Origin: JAAYBF01 sp963715445
Lineage (GTDB): Bacteria; Actinomycetota; Thermoleophilia; Solirubrobacterales; Thermoleophilaceae
DNA: 64,000 bases
Assembly: GCA_963715445.1 (NCBI GenBank)
Contig: OY970240.1
Location: 2,108,001 to 2,172,000, forward strand
Reading direction: 5' to 3'
Numbering within the stretch: position 1 is the first letter of the stretch; each line of letters begins with the position of its first letter. Of this stretch, positions 34,073 through 42,650 are shown one piece after another. The notes below the pieces were generated by a model. It did not search any database and was not told the origin of the DNA. It saw only the letters and a list, made by a program, of their open reading frames with translations. A program made the position numbers and the translations under genes.

Positions 34073-36276
34073 TGAGCGGCCAGGAGGCCGCCTCCTCTCC
34101 GGCACCGCCGGCCGAGGACAAGAGCAGGAAGGCGCCTCCCGGGGTGCTGCTCTCGTTCGGGCATCTGGCGGTGCTCTCGGCCTTCGCGCTCGCCCAGCCG
34201 CTCTTCAACCTGCTCTCGGACAACCCGGAGTTCTTCGCCGCGCGCGGCTCGGAGCCGGCCGAGATCATCGTCTTCGCCGTTCTCCTGACGCTGCTGCCGC
34301 CGGCGCTGCTGCTCGCGATCGAGCTGCTCGTCGGCCTCGCTGGGAAGCGTGCCCGCTATGGCGCGCACGTGGTGCTCATAGGGCTGCTGGCGGCGCTCGT
34401 GTTCGTCCAGTTCCTGAAGAAGTCGATCGACGCGAGCGACGCGGTGCTGATCGGCGGCGCGCTCGTCCTGGGGGCGCTGGCCGCCGCCGCGTACGTCCGC
34501 GCTGAGCCGGTCCGCTCGTTCATGAGCGTGCTCACCCCGGCGCCGCTGGTCTTCCTCGTGCTGTTCCTGTTCATCTCTCCCGTCTCCAAGCTCACGCTCG
34601 AGGGCGACGCCTCCGCCAAGTCGATCGGCGGCGTCGCGCCGATCCCGGTCGTGATGGTCGTGTTCGACGAGTTCCCGAGCACCTCGCTGCTAGACGGCAA
34701 GCGACAGGTCGACGCCGAGCGCTATCCCGGCTTCGCGAGGCTGGCCAAGGACGGGACCTGGTTCCGCAACGCCCACTCGATCTACGACTCCACCTCCAAG
34801 GCGGTGCCGGCGATCATGGACGGGGAGTACCCGGAGAAGGGCGTCCTGCCGACCTCCTCCGAGCACCCGAACAGCATCTTCACGCTGCTGGGCAAGAGCC
34901 ATCTGATGAACGTCTCCGAGGAGGCGACGACGATCTGCCCACGCGATCTCTGCAAGGACGCTCGTCTCGACGAGCCGTTCCTCGACAGGCTCGGATCGAT
35001 CGCTGACGACCTCAGCCTCGTATACGCCCACGTCGTCGCCCCGCCCGGGATCGAGCAGGACCTGGACTCGGTCTCCGAGACCTGGGGCGCCTTCGGGGGC
35101 GAGGGCGGCTCGGGGGCGGAAGCCTCCGGCGAGGGCGACTCGGCGCACGTCGATGAAGAGGAGCCGAACGCCAAGGAGGGCAAGAAGTCCACCCTCGAGA
35201 ACCTGCGCGCCGATCGCAGCTCGAAGTTCGACTCGTGGATCGCCGCGATCCGGGACAGCCGCCGTCCCTCGCTCAACTTCAAGCACGCGCTGCTGCCGCA
35301 CGTTCCCTGGAAGCACCTGCCGACCGGGCAGATCTACAACACGCACGCAGGCGATCCGATCCCGGGCCTCTCCCGCTTCAGCTATCCCGACGAGGGCCAG
35401 GTCGAGCAGCTCCAGATGCGGCACCTCCTCCAGCTCGGCTTCGCCGACCTGAAGATCCAGCGGCTGATCGCCCATCTCGAGCGGATCGGCCTCTACGACA
35501 AGGCGCTGGTCGTGGTCACCGCGGACCACGGGGTCGCCTTCAAGCAGGGCCTCTTCGACCGCCGCAAGGCGACTCCGGACACGCTCGACGAGATCTCGCC
35601 CGTCCCGCTCTTCATCAAGACGCCCGATCAGCGCAGGGGCCGGATCGACGACTCGATCGTCGAGACGACGGACATCCTGCCCACGATCGCCGACGTGCTC
35701 GAGATAGACCGCCCGGAGGACGTAGACGGCAGGTCGGCCTTCAGCGATGCCGTGAAGGGGCGAACCGAGGTCAAGATGCTCAAGCGCGACCTCTCCGAGT
35801 GGATGCGCCTGCCGGGAGACGAGTTCGACCGCGACAAGCGAGCCAAGCTCGATCGCAAGGTGGGGCTGTTCGGCGTGGGAGCCGACGGTCCCGACCGGAT
35901 CTACCGCGTCGGTCCCCACCAGGAGCTGATCGGGCGCAGCGTGGCCTCGCTGGGCGCGATCGGCGACAGCGGCGCCAAGGTCGCATTGACCGACGCCGAC
36001 GCGTACGACGATGTGGACCCCGACGGCGCGGCCGTGCCGATCTGGGTGACCGGCGAGGTCTCCGGCGGCGAGGGGTCGAGGCGCGACATCGCGATCGCCG
36101 TCAACGGCACGATCCGCGCCGTGTCGAACACCTTCCAAGTGGCCACGCGCGACGACGAGCTGGTGGCCGCGCTGATCCCGCCGAGCTCGCTGCGCAGGGG
36201 CAGAAACGAGGTCGAGGTGCTCGAGGTGACCGGCGCCCCCGGATCCTTCAGCTTCGCCCGCATGGGCGGCTCCTGA
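34072..36276 (+). CDS. Membrane-anchored sulfatase/phosphotransferase-like protein, paralogue of 13500
   Basis: A 734-residue protein with about five membrane helices in residues 25-172 and an external alkaline-phosphatase-superfamily domain. VVMVVFDEFPSTSLLD (Asp199) and VVVTADHGVAF are metal-site motifs; the nucleophile region reads YDSTSKAVPAIMDG, with Ser240/Thr241, not the Cys/Ser-x-Pro-x-Arg of sulfatases. It has an acidic insert near residue 345-380 not present in the paralogue. Coupled by TGATG overlap to the kinase-like methyltransferase gene. Probably transfers or removes a phospho group on a surface glycan; substrate not deducible. Confidence 0.72.
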   Translation: MSGQEAASSPAPPAEDKSRKAPPGVLLSFGHLAVLSAFALAQPLFNLLSDNPEFFAARGSEPAEIIVFAVLLTLLPPALLLAIELLVGLAGKRARYGAHVVLIGLLAALVFVQFLKKSIDASDAVLIGGALVLGALAAAAYVRAEPVRSFMSVLTPAPLVFLVLFLFISPVSKLTLEGDASAKSIGGVAPIPVVMVVFDEFPSTSLLDGKRQVDAERYPGFARLAKDGTWFRNAHSIYDSTSKAVPAIMDGEYPEKGVLPTSSEHPNSIFTLLGKSHLMNVSEEATTICPRDLCKDARLDEPFLDRLGSIADDLSLVYAHVVAPPGIEQDLDSVSETWGAFGGEGGSGAEASGEGDSAHVDEEEPNAKEGKKSTLENLRADRSSKFDSWIAAIRDSRRPSLNFKHALLPHVPWKHLPTGQIYNTHAGDPIPGLSRFSYPDEGQVEQLQMRHLLQLGFADLKIQRLIAHLERIGLYDKALVVVTADHGVAFKQGLFDRRKATPDTLDEISPVPLFIKTPDQRRGRIDDSIVETTDILPTIADVLEIDRPEDVDGRSAFSDAVKGRTEVKMLKRDLSEWMRLPGDEFDRDKRAKLDRKVGLFGVGADGPDRIYRVGPHQELIGRSVASLGAIGDSGAKVALTDADAYDDVDPDGAAVPIWVTGEVSGGEGSRRDIAIAVNGTIRAVSNTFQVATRDDELVAALIPPSSLRRGRNEVEVLEVTGAPGSFSFARMGGS

Positions 36277-36291
36277 GCCTTCTGCCGGGCC

Positions 36292-36328
36292 GGCCCCTCG
36301 GAGGGGCCATCGGCGGCGGTGCCGCCGA
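36292..36328. terminator. Two adjacent hairpins between convergent genes
   Basis: GGCCCCT-CGG-AGGGGCC (36292-36308) and TCGGCGGC-GGT-GCCGCCGA (36310-36328) are perfect 7- and 8-bp stems in the 58-base gap between the convergent phosphatase-superfamily genes. They probably terminate transcription from both sides; there is no T-run. Confidence 0.55.
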
Positions 36329-36334
36329 CCTCGG

Positions 36335-37894
36335 TTAGGGAGTCGGGTCCTTGAAGCCCTGACGCTCGCGCTTGCGCTGCAGGGTCGCCTGGAGCTTCTC
36401 GGAGTCGTAGTAGGGCAGCGGGCCGCCGCCCGTGGCCTCCAGGACCTGCTGGTAGAGGTCCTCCGCAAGTCGCTTGTTGGAGCGGCTCGCATCCCACACG
36501 TTCTCGAACTCTCCGGGGTCGAGCGTCAGGTCGAAGAGCTGCCGGTTGCCGCCGATGTTGTCACCGAGCAGGACCCACTGGTCGGTGCGCATGTAGTAGC
36601 GGTTGAACATGCCGCCGTAGTGATAGGGCCGCGCCGGTGGCTGCTCGTCGTCGAGCAGGAGCGAGAGGTCGTGGCCCTCCATCCAGCTCGGGACGTCGAC
36701 GCCGAGCATCGAGAGCACCGTCGGCGCCAGGTCGTGGGTGGAGGCGAAGTAGTCGGTCGTCTGGCCGGCCTTCTTGCCGCTGGGATGCACGATCGTGAAT
36801 GGCACCTGGGCCAGCTCGGGGTGGAGCTCGCCGGGGATCTTCCCGATCCAGCCGCGCTCGCCGAGCAGGACGCCGTGATCGGACAGCAGGACGATGGCGG
36901 TGTCGTCCGCCAGCCCGAGCGAGTCGAAGCGGTCCAGGAAGTCGCCGAGCCAGCGGTCCATCATCGTCACCGACGCGCCGTAGTTCGCATGCGCGCGGCG
37001 CAGCTCGTCCTGGCTCAGGTAGTCGGAGGGGCCGTAGTCGATGACTCCGACCTCCGGCCCCTCGTACTCGGGGTCGCCGTAGAGGTCGATGTACTCCTTG
37101 GGAGCGGTCCACGGCTCGTGCGGGTTGAAGCAGTCGACCACGAGGGCGAACGGCTCGTCGCGCCGCGAGGCGCCCTCGAGCTGCGTGGCCGCCTCCTTGA
37201 ACACCCGCGCCGCGTCGCTCTCGGTCTCGTCGCGCCCGTAGCCCGTGTTGGCCAGGTTCTTCTTCATCCCCTGGACGTAGCGCTCGTTGGTCTGGAGCGC
37301 CTTCGGGAGCCACTTGCGGACCAGCGCGTCGGAGACGGTCTCCGGGGGGTTGCGAGTGCCGGTGACGCCCTGGATGGACACGAAGACGTCCCACTTCTCG
37401 CGGAAGGGGCGGTAGCTCTGCGTGAAGCCGGTGTGGGGGTTGTCGGTCACCTGGACGGTGTAGAAGCCGGCGTCGTCGAACGCCTGCATCAGCGTCTGGT
37501 CGAGGTTCTCGATCGCGGTCCAGCCAGGGCTCACGCCCAGGTCCGCCACGGGCTCGAAGTCGCGGAAGGGGAATATCCGCTGGCCGGTGTACATCGAGCG
37601 GCGGGCGGGCACCGTCACGAGCGCCTCGGGGAACGCGCGGTTGAAGCGCAGCCCCTTCGACATGAGCGAGTCGATGTTCGGCGTCTGGATGCGGGGAGCC
37701 CCGTAGGCGCCGATGAAGTCATGGCGCAGGCTGTCGATGATGATCACTACGACGTTGCGTGGATCGCCTCCCTCGTCGTCGTCGCCACAGCCCACGATCG
37801 GCAGCAGGGCGGCGCCGGCTCCCGCCGCACCCGCGGCCTGGAGCAGCCTGCGGCGGCTCAGGCGGGGGCCCTCGAAGGGGGGTCTACTGCTCAT
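36335..37894 (-). CDS. Tat-exported sulfatase-family lipoprotein with Thr at the nucleophile position
   Basis: A 519-residue protein. The N-terminus has a twin-arginine signal (RLSRRRLLQ, residues 11-19) and a lipobox-like LPIVGC (Cys36). The domain carries VVVIIIDSLRHDF (Asp54), the segment ALVTVPARRSMYTG where sulfatases have C/S-x-P-x-R, and LLSDHGVLLGERG. Thr94 takes the place of the formylglycine precursor, so it is more likely a phosphodiesterase or phosphotransferase, or an inactive member. ATG 37894 overlaps the upstream lipoprotein gene by 11 bases. Exported and anchored on the outer side of the membrane. Confidence 0.75.
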   Translation of the reverse strand: MSSRPPFEGPRLSRRRLLQAAGAAGAGAALLPIVGCGDDDEGGDPRNVVVIIIDSLRHDFIGAYGAPRIQTPNIDSLMSKGLRFNRAFPEALVTVPARRSMYTGQRIFPFRDFEPVADLGVSPGWTAIENLDQTLMQAFDDAGFYTVQVTDNPHTGFTQSYRPFREKWDVFVSIQGVTGTRNPPETVSDALVRKWLPKALQTNERYVQGMKKNLANTGYGRDETESDAARVFKEAATQLEGASRRDEPFALVVDCFNPHEPWTAPKEYIDLYGDPEYEGPEVGVIDYGPSDYLSQDELRRAHANYGASVTMMDRWLGDFLDRFDSLGLADDTAIVLLSDHGVLLGERGWIGKIPGELHPELAQVPFTIVHPSGKKAGQTTDYFASTHDLAPTVLSMLGVDVPSWMEGHDLSLLLDDEQPPARPYHYGGMFNRYYMRTDQWVLLGDNIGGNRQLFDLTLDPGEFENVWDASRSNKRLAEDLYQQVLEATGGGPLPYYDSEKLQATLQRKRERQGFKDPTP

Positions 37895-38273
37895 TGAGGC
37901 ACTCCTCCAACTCGATCAGCTGCTGCTCTGGCGCCTCGCGGACGTAGAGCAGCGCCGCGCCGATCTGCTCGGCTCCCTCAGCACCACCCTCGAACTGCCT
38001 GGCCTCGGCTTCGAGGGAGGACTGGAAGAAGACGATCCGCGGCCCCTCCTCGCCCTGTCCGATCTGGATGTCCTTCGCGCCGATCGGCCGGGCATCGATG
38101 CCGTGACCGTCGCGAATGCACGCGAGCGCGATGCCGCGCTTGTCCTCGGAGGCGGGTGGAGCGGTCGCCGCGGGACGGCTCGACGGGGGCGGCCCCGCGG
38201 AGTCGCCGCAGCCCGAAGCGAAGGCGACGAGTGCGGCGCAGAGGAGCGCGGGGATGAGGGTGCGAGCCGCCAT
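37884..38273 (-). CDS. Small secreted lipoprotein, function unknown
   Basis: A 129-residue protein with a lipoprotein signal (LIPALLCAALVAFASGC, Cys22), then a Pro/Ser/Ala-rich spacer and a soluble domain with two more cysteines (ALACIRDGHG and ELEECLNEQ) that may form a disulphide. I do not recognise the domain. It overlaps the Tat-sulfatase gene by 11 bases and is upstream of it, so the two form a small operon and may act together at the cell surface. ATG 38273. Confidence 0.65.
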   Translation of the reverse strand: MAARTLIPALLCAALVAFASGCGDSAGPPPSSRPAATAPPASEDKRGIALACIRDGHGIDARPIGAKDIQIGQGEEGPRIVFFQSSLEAEARQFEGGAEGAEQIGAALLYVREAPEQQLIELEECLNEQ

Positions 38274-38448
38274 CGACGGCGCAGCGTAGTGAATGCGGCG
38301 TGAATTCCGGTGGTTCGCCTGCTACTTTGGTCGCCTCTGGCGGGGCTCCAATGCTCCCGTTTCCGTCCGGCGCAAAGCTGTACGGCTCCGCGGAATCCGT
38401 TGCTCGCGAAGCTGGGAGCGACCGGCGCAGTGTCCACCGTGCCCACCG

Positions 38449-39408
38449 ATGAACAGACGCTTCGCGCTACTTCAGGCAGTCATCTCTCTGGCCGCCCTCG
38501 GCGCGGTGGTCTGGTGGGCGTCAAGCCAGGAAGCCCCGAAGATCCCCTCGGGAACGGATGCGATCGCGTGGCTCGCGGCGGCGCTCGCGCTCTATGCCGT
38601 GGCGACGGTGGTCCGCGCCGAGCGCTGGCACGCCATCCTCGCCCTGACGGGCATCGCCGCCAGTCGCGCCGACTGCTACGGGCTCTCGGTGGTCGGCTAC
38701 ATGGGCAACAACGTGCTTCCCGCCCGCGCCGGTGAGGCGCTGCGCGTCGTTCTGCTCGACGCCCGCACCGGCGCCGGCAAGCGCCGCGTGCTCGGGACGA
38801 TCGTGGCTGAGCGCCTGCTCGACGTGATCGTCCTCGGGGCGGTCTTCGTGGTCACCGTCTACCTCGTGCTGGAAGGGGACGTGGTCCCAACCGACGAGCC
38901 GGCGCTGATCGCCGGGCTCTGCTTCGGCTTCCTCGCGCTCGCCTGCGGCGTCCTCTACGTGATCCACCGCAGGGGAGGATTGCAGCGCGTGCGCGAGTTC
39001 ATCCGCCCGCTCGCCGGCGCCTCGCGCGCGCTGGTCAGCCGCCAGGGCGTCGGCCTGCTCGTGGTGACCCTCGCGCTGTGGACGCTCGAAGGCGGCGTGT
39101 ACCTCGCCGTCGCCCGCGCGATCGACCTGCACATCAGCAGCTCCGGGGCCATGTACCTCGTAGCCCTGACGAACTTCGTGGCCGCCCTGCCTGCGGCGCC
39201 GGGATCGATCGGGACCTTCGACGCGGCCGTCGCGTTCGGCGCCAAGGCGCTCGGGGCGAGTGGCTCGGTTGCCGTGACCTATCTCCTGCTGCTGCGGTTC
39301 GTCCTCTACGTGCCGATCACGATCGTCGGCCTCGTCGTGCTCGTGACGCGCTATGGCGGCTGGGCCCGCCTGCGCGACTCGACGCACCTCGAGACGAGCA
39401 GCGCCTGA
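38449..39408 (+). CDS. UPF0104 / lysylphosphatidylglycerol-synthase-like membrane protein
   Basis: A 319-residue protein with about eight membrane helices and the family segment YGLSVVGYMGNNVLPARAGEALRV at residues about 77-100 and LPAAPGSIGTFDAAVAFGAK near 245. This family (the flippase part of MprF and its stand-alone relatives) is thought to move lipids or lipid-linked intermediates across the membrane. Here it leads a run into GT-C enzymes, so handling of lipid-linked sugar donors is an attractive inference. ATG 38449. The 175-base divergent gap to the lipoprotein gene holds no feature I can name. Confidence 0.78.
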   Translation: MNRRFALLQAVISLAALGAVVWWASSQEAPKIPSGTDAIAWLAAALALYAVATVVRAERWHAILALTGIAASRADCYGLSVVGYMGNNVLPARAGEALRVVLLDARTGAGKRRVLGTIVAERLLDVIVLGAVFVVTVYLVLEGDVVPTDEPALIAGLCFGFLALACGVLYVIHRRGGLQRVREFIRPLAGASRALVSRQGVGLLVVTLALWTLEGGVYLAVARAIDLHISSSGAMYLVALTNFVAALPAAPGSIGTFDAAVAFGAKALGASGSVAVTYLLLLRFVLYVPITIVGLVVLVTRYGGWARLRDSTHLETSSA

Positions 39409-39418
39409 CGATTCTCGA

Positions 39419-41029
39419 ATGCGGCGCCTAGCGGCACAGCCCCTACTGCTCCGCCTGCGCGGAGACGCCCACCGCGAGGACGGTGCGGACGGCCGTCCCG
39501 CGGGGAACGAGGCCGCCGCCTTCACCGCTCGCCGGCCCTCGGCGCTGTACGTGCTCGCCGGCTGCCTCGCGCTGTCGGCGCTGACGCTGCTGTTCCCGTC
39601 CACGCCGACCTACGACCCGTGGGCCTGGATCATGTGGGGCAGGGAGATCCTGCAGCTCGACCTGGTCACCGACGGCGGGCCCTCCTGGAAGCCGCTTCCG
39701 GTGTTGTTCACCACTCCCTTCTCGGTCTTCGGGCCGGACCTGGCTCCGTACCTCTGGCTCTGGATCGCGCGCGCCGGAGGCCTGCTCGCGCTGGCGATGG
39801 CCTTCCGCCTCGCCAGGCGTCTCACGGGCAGCGGCCCTCTCGGACTGGCGGCCGGCGTGGCGGCCGCGGCCTTCCTCGGCACCACCTACGAGTTCGTGCG
39901 CGACGCCGCGCTCGGCAACTCCGAGGCGCTGCTCGCCGCGCTCGTGCTGTGGGCGGTCGAGCGTCACCTGGACGGCCGGCGCGACCACGCGCTGTACCTG
40001 GCCTTCGCCGCCGCGCTGCTGCGGCCCGAGGTGTGGCCGTTCCTCGGGCTCTACGGGCTCTGGCTCTGGTTCGTCGAGCCGCGGCTGCGGTTGCGGCTGG
40101 TGCTGCTCGCCGCCGCGATCCCGGTGCTCTGGTTCGGCCCCGAGCTGTGGGGGTCCGGCAACGCCCTGCGCGCGTCCGATCGCGCGAACAACCCTAATCC
40201 CGGAAGCGCGGCGTTCGCCGAGCACCCCGGGCTCGAGGTCGTCGAGCGGTTCCACAACCGCACCGTCTGGCCGCTTGAGGCGGCCGCTCTGCTGGCTGCC
40301 CTGCTGGCCGCCGTCGCCTGGTGGCGGAGCCGAGCGCAGGGAGCGATCCTCTTCGTGGCGGGTGGGGGCCTGGCTTGGATGCTTCTCGTCGCCGCGATGA
40401 CCGAGGGCGGCTACGCGGGCAACCAGCGCTACATGATCGTCACCACCGCGGCCCTCTGCGTGCTGGGAGGGATCGGCGTCGCGCGCGCGCTCCAGGGAGT
40501 ACGGGCTCTCGCCGCCCGCCTCACCGGGAACGTGAGGTTCGCATCGGCCGTGACGGCGGCGGCGCTCGTGGCTGGGCTCGTCGTGCTCTCGCCGGTGATC
40601 TCGGCCAAGGTCGACAACGTCGACGCGACCCTGGACGAGCTCCGCTACGAGGCGAGCCTCTGGCACACCCTCGACGATGCGATCGAGGTCTCGGGCGGCG
40701 CCAAGCGACTGCTCTCGTGCGGCGGCGTCTACAGCGGCCCGTTCCAGACGCAGATGATCGCCTACGAGCTCGGCGTCCACGGCATCGACGTAGGGGCCCT
40801 CCGCGGCACACCGGCACCCGGGGTCGCGTTCCGGACGCACACGGTGCCCAAGGGCCCGCTGGTGATCCACGTGGACGACGACCGCTTTCGACAGGCGGGG
40901 GCGTCCGGCAGGTGGCTCATCTGGACCGCGCCGCGCAAGGACTCCCTCGGCGATGACTGCCCGGCCGCGGCCGGCGCACCGCGCGTAGCGGCGCTCCCGA
41001 CCACCCCCGTGCTGACGTCGTCGCGCTGA
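39419..41029 (+). CDS. GT-C type membrane glycosyltransferase-like protein
   Basis: A 536-residue protein with about 10 membrane helices from residue 42 on, then an external C-terminal domain of about 135 residues. The first external loop holds PTYDPWAWIMWGREIL, similar to the acidic loop of GT-C (PMT/ArnT-like) enzymes that use polyprenyl-phosphate sugars. The first 40 residues are hydrophilic. ATG 39419 is 10 bases after the UPF0104 stop. Sugar and acceptor are unknown; the GT2 at 31062 may make its donor. Confidence 0.68.
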   Translation: MRRLAAQPLLLRLRGDAHREDGADGRPAGNEAAAFTARRPSALYVLAGCLALSALTLLFPSTPTYDPWAWIMWGREILQLDLVTDGGPSWKPLPVLFTTPFSVFGPDLAPYLWLWIARAGGLLALAMAFRLARRLTGSGPLGLAAGVAAAAFLGTTYEFVRDAALGNSEALLAALVLWAVERHLDGRRDHALYLAFAAALLRPEVWPFLGLYGLWLWFVEPRLRLRLVLLAAAIPVLWFGPELWGSGNALRASDRANNPNPGSAAFAEHPGLEVVERFHNRTVWPLEAAALLAALLAAVAWWRSRAQGAILFVAGGGLAWMLLVAAMTEGGYAGNQRYMIVTTAALCVLGGIGVARALQGVRALAARLTGNVRFASAVTAAALVAGLVVLSPVISAKVDNVDATLDELRYEASLWHTLDDAIEVSGGAKRLLSCGGVYSGPFQTQMIAYELGVHGIDVGALRGTPAPGVAFRTHTVPKGPLVIHVDDDRFRQAGASGRWLIWTAPRKDSLGDDCPAAAGAPRVAALPTTPVLTSSR

Positions 41030-41042
41030 CTAGTCTTCCCGG

Positions 41043-42641
41043 ATGGCCTCGGTCGCTTCACCACGCCCGCGCGCTCTAGCGCGCCTGGATTCGCTCCCCA
41101 CCGGGGCCCCGGCGATCTTCGCGTTCGTCGCCGCTCTGATGCTCCTCTCGCTGTTCCTGCGCACGCGCGCCCTGGGCGCGTCGCTCTGGATGGACGAGGG
41201 CCTCTCGATCGGGATCGGGTCCCAGCCGTTCTTCGACATCCCGGGCGTGCTCCGCCAGGACGGAGCGCCGCCGCTCTACTACATGCTGCTCCATGGCTGG
41301 ATGAAGGCCGTCGGCAACGGGCCGGGGGAGACGCAGAGCCTCTCGGTGGCGATCTCGCTGCTGGCCGTGCCCGGCGGGCTGTGGGCCGGATGGTCGCTCT
41401 TCGGGCGTCGCGCCGGCCTTTTCTGCGCCGCCCTCGCGGCCGTCAACCCGTTCCTCACCGTGTACGCGCAGGAGACGCGCATGTACTCGCTGATCGCCGT
41501 CCTGAGCCTCCTGACGACGGCGGCCTTCCTGCACGTCTTCGTCTATCGCAACCGGCGCTACCTGCCGGCCTTCTCGGCCCTGCTCGCGGCGATCCTCTAC
41601 ACCCACAGCTGGGGCATCTTCCTGACCGCGGGCACCGTGCTCACGTTCGCGGTCGTCTACTTCCAGAGCGACGATCGGCGCCCGCTGCTCAAGGACGCGG
41701 CGATCGGGTTCGGCATCGCCTTCCTGCTCTACCTGCCGTGGATCCCGACGCTGCTCTACCAGGCGGCCCACACCGGAGCCCCATGGCTCAACTCGCCGCG
41801 CTTCGGCGTGGCCATCCAGATCTCCAAGGCGCTGCTCGGCGGCGGCACGGCCACGGTCGCCCTTGTGCTCGCCGCGGGCTCGGGCCTGGCCGCCGTCCTC
41901 TTGGGGCGCACCGAGTCCAAGGAGCGCAAGGCCGTCCTGATCGCCGCTGCGCTCTGCGTCTTCACGCTTGCGGTGGCGTGGCTGTTCTCGCAGGTCTCGC
42001 CGGCCTGGACCACTCGCTATCTGGGCGTTGCCCTCGGCCCGCTGCTGCTCCTCTCGGCGCTCGGCCTCGCACGCGCCGGCACCCTCGGCCTCGTCGGGCT
42101 CGTGATCGTCCTCGGCATCTGGGTGATCCCCAAGACCTCGACGCTCGAGAACAAGTCCAACGCCGCCGATCTCGCGGCGGCGGTCCAGGGCAAGCTGAAG
42201 CCGGGGGACCTCGTGGTGACCCTCCAGCCGGAGCAGGCGCCGCTGATGCACTACCACCTCCCCGGCGGGCTGCAGGGCGATCTGCAGGAGGCCACTCAGC
42301 TGGGCCCCGTCACCACCAAGGGCGTGATGGACTGGCGCGATTCGCAGGACAAGCTCGAGGCTGCGACTCCTGCGAAGAATCTCACTCCGCTGCTTGATAA
42401 GCTGCCCCGCTCGCAGCGCGTGCTGCTCGTCTACCCGGTAACCACCAACCTGAGTGATTGGGACGCGCCCTGGACCGAGACGGTCCGTAGGAGGGCAGCC
42501 CAGTGGGGCCGGGCACTCGAGCTGGACAAGCGCTTCACGCGAGACGCCGCGGTTCCGGACTTCTACCGGAGGGCCGGGCGGATCGGGGTGCGAGGCGTTC
42601 TCTACACCAAGACTTCCGACCAAGTGAGCGAAACCCAGTGA
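41043..42641 (+). CDS. Glycosyltransferase family 39-like membrane protein (ArnT/PMT-like)
   Basis: A 532-residue membrane glycosyltransferase. The catalytic-Asp loop LWMDEGLSIGIGSQPFFD is followed by QDGAPPLYYMLLHGWMK, the GT39/PMT_2 pattern; about 9-11 membrane helices precede an external domain of about 180 residues. It moves a sugar from a polyprenyl-phosphate donor to an acceptor on the outer face. ATG 41043 has TAGTCT at 41031-41036, six bases upstream, and no Shine-Dalgarno. The stop overlaps the GTG start of the flavoprotein gene. Confidence 0.82.
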   Translation: MASVASPRPRALARLDSLPTGAPAIFAFVAALMLLSLFLRTRALGASLWMDEGLSIGIGSQPFFDIPGVLRQDGAPPLYYMLLHGWMKAVGNGPGETQSLSVAISLLAVPGGLWAGWSLFGRRAGLFCAALAAVNPFLTVYAQETRMYSLIAVLSLLTTAAFLHVFVYRNRRYLPAFSALLAAILYTHSWGIFLTAGTVLTFAVVYFQSDDRRPLLKDAAIGFGIAFLLYLPWIPTLLYQAAHTGAPWLNSPRFGVAIQISKALLGGGTATVALVLAAGSGLAAVLLGRTESKERKAVLIAAALCVFTLAVAWLFSQVSPAWTTRYLGVALGPLLLLSALGLARAGTLGLVGLVIVLGIWVIPKTSTLENKSNAADLAAAVQGKLKPGDLVVTLQPEQAPLMHYHLPGGLQGDLQEATQLGPVTTKGVMDWRDSQDKLEAATPAKNLTPLLDKLPRSQRVLLVYPVTTNLSDWDAPWTETVRRRAAQWGRALELDKRFTRDAAVPDFYRRAGRIGVRGVLYTKTSDQVSETQ

Positions 42642-42650
42642 GCGAAAGCC
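42623..42650 (+). repeat. 14-bp tandem duplication across the gene junction
   Basis: AGTGAGCGAAACCC (42623-42636) and AGTGAGCGAAAGCC (42637-42650) are adjacent copies with one difference. The second copy supplies both the TGA of the GT39 gene and the GTG start of the flavoprotein gene, so the duplication seems to have created or moved the GTGA overlap. Confidence 0.6.

Noticed and set aside
36335..37894. Annotation as a true arylsulfatase
   Set aside because: The C/S-x-P-x-R formylglycine motif is replaced by TVPAR, so sulfatase activity is not supported.
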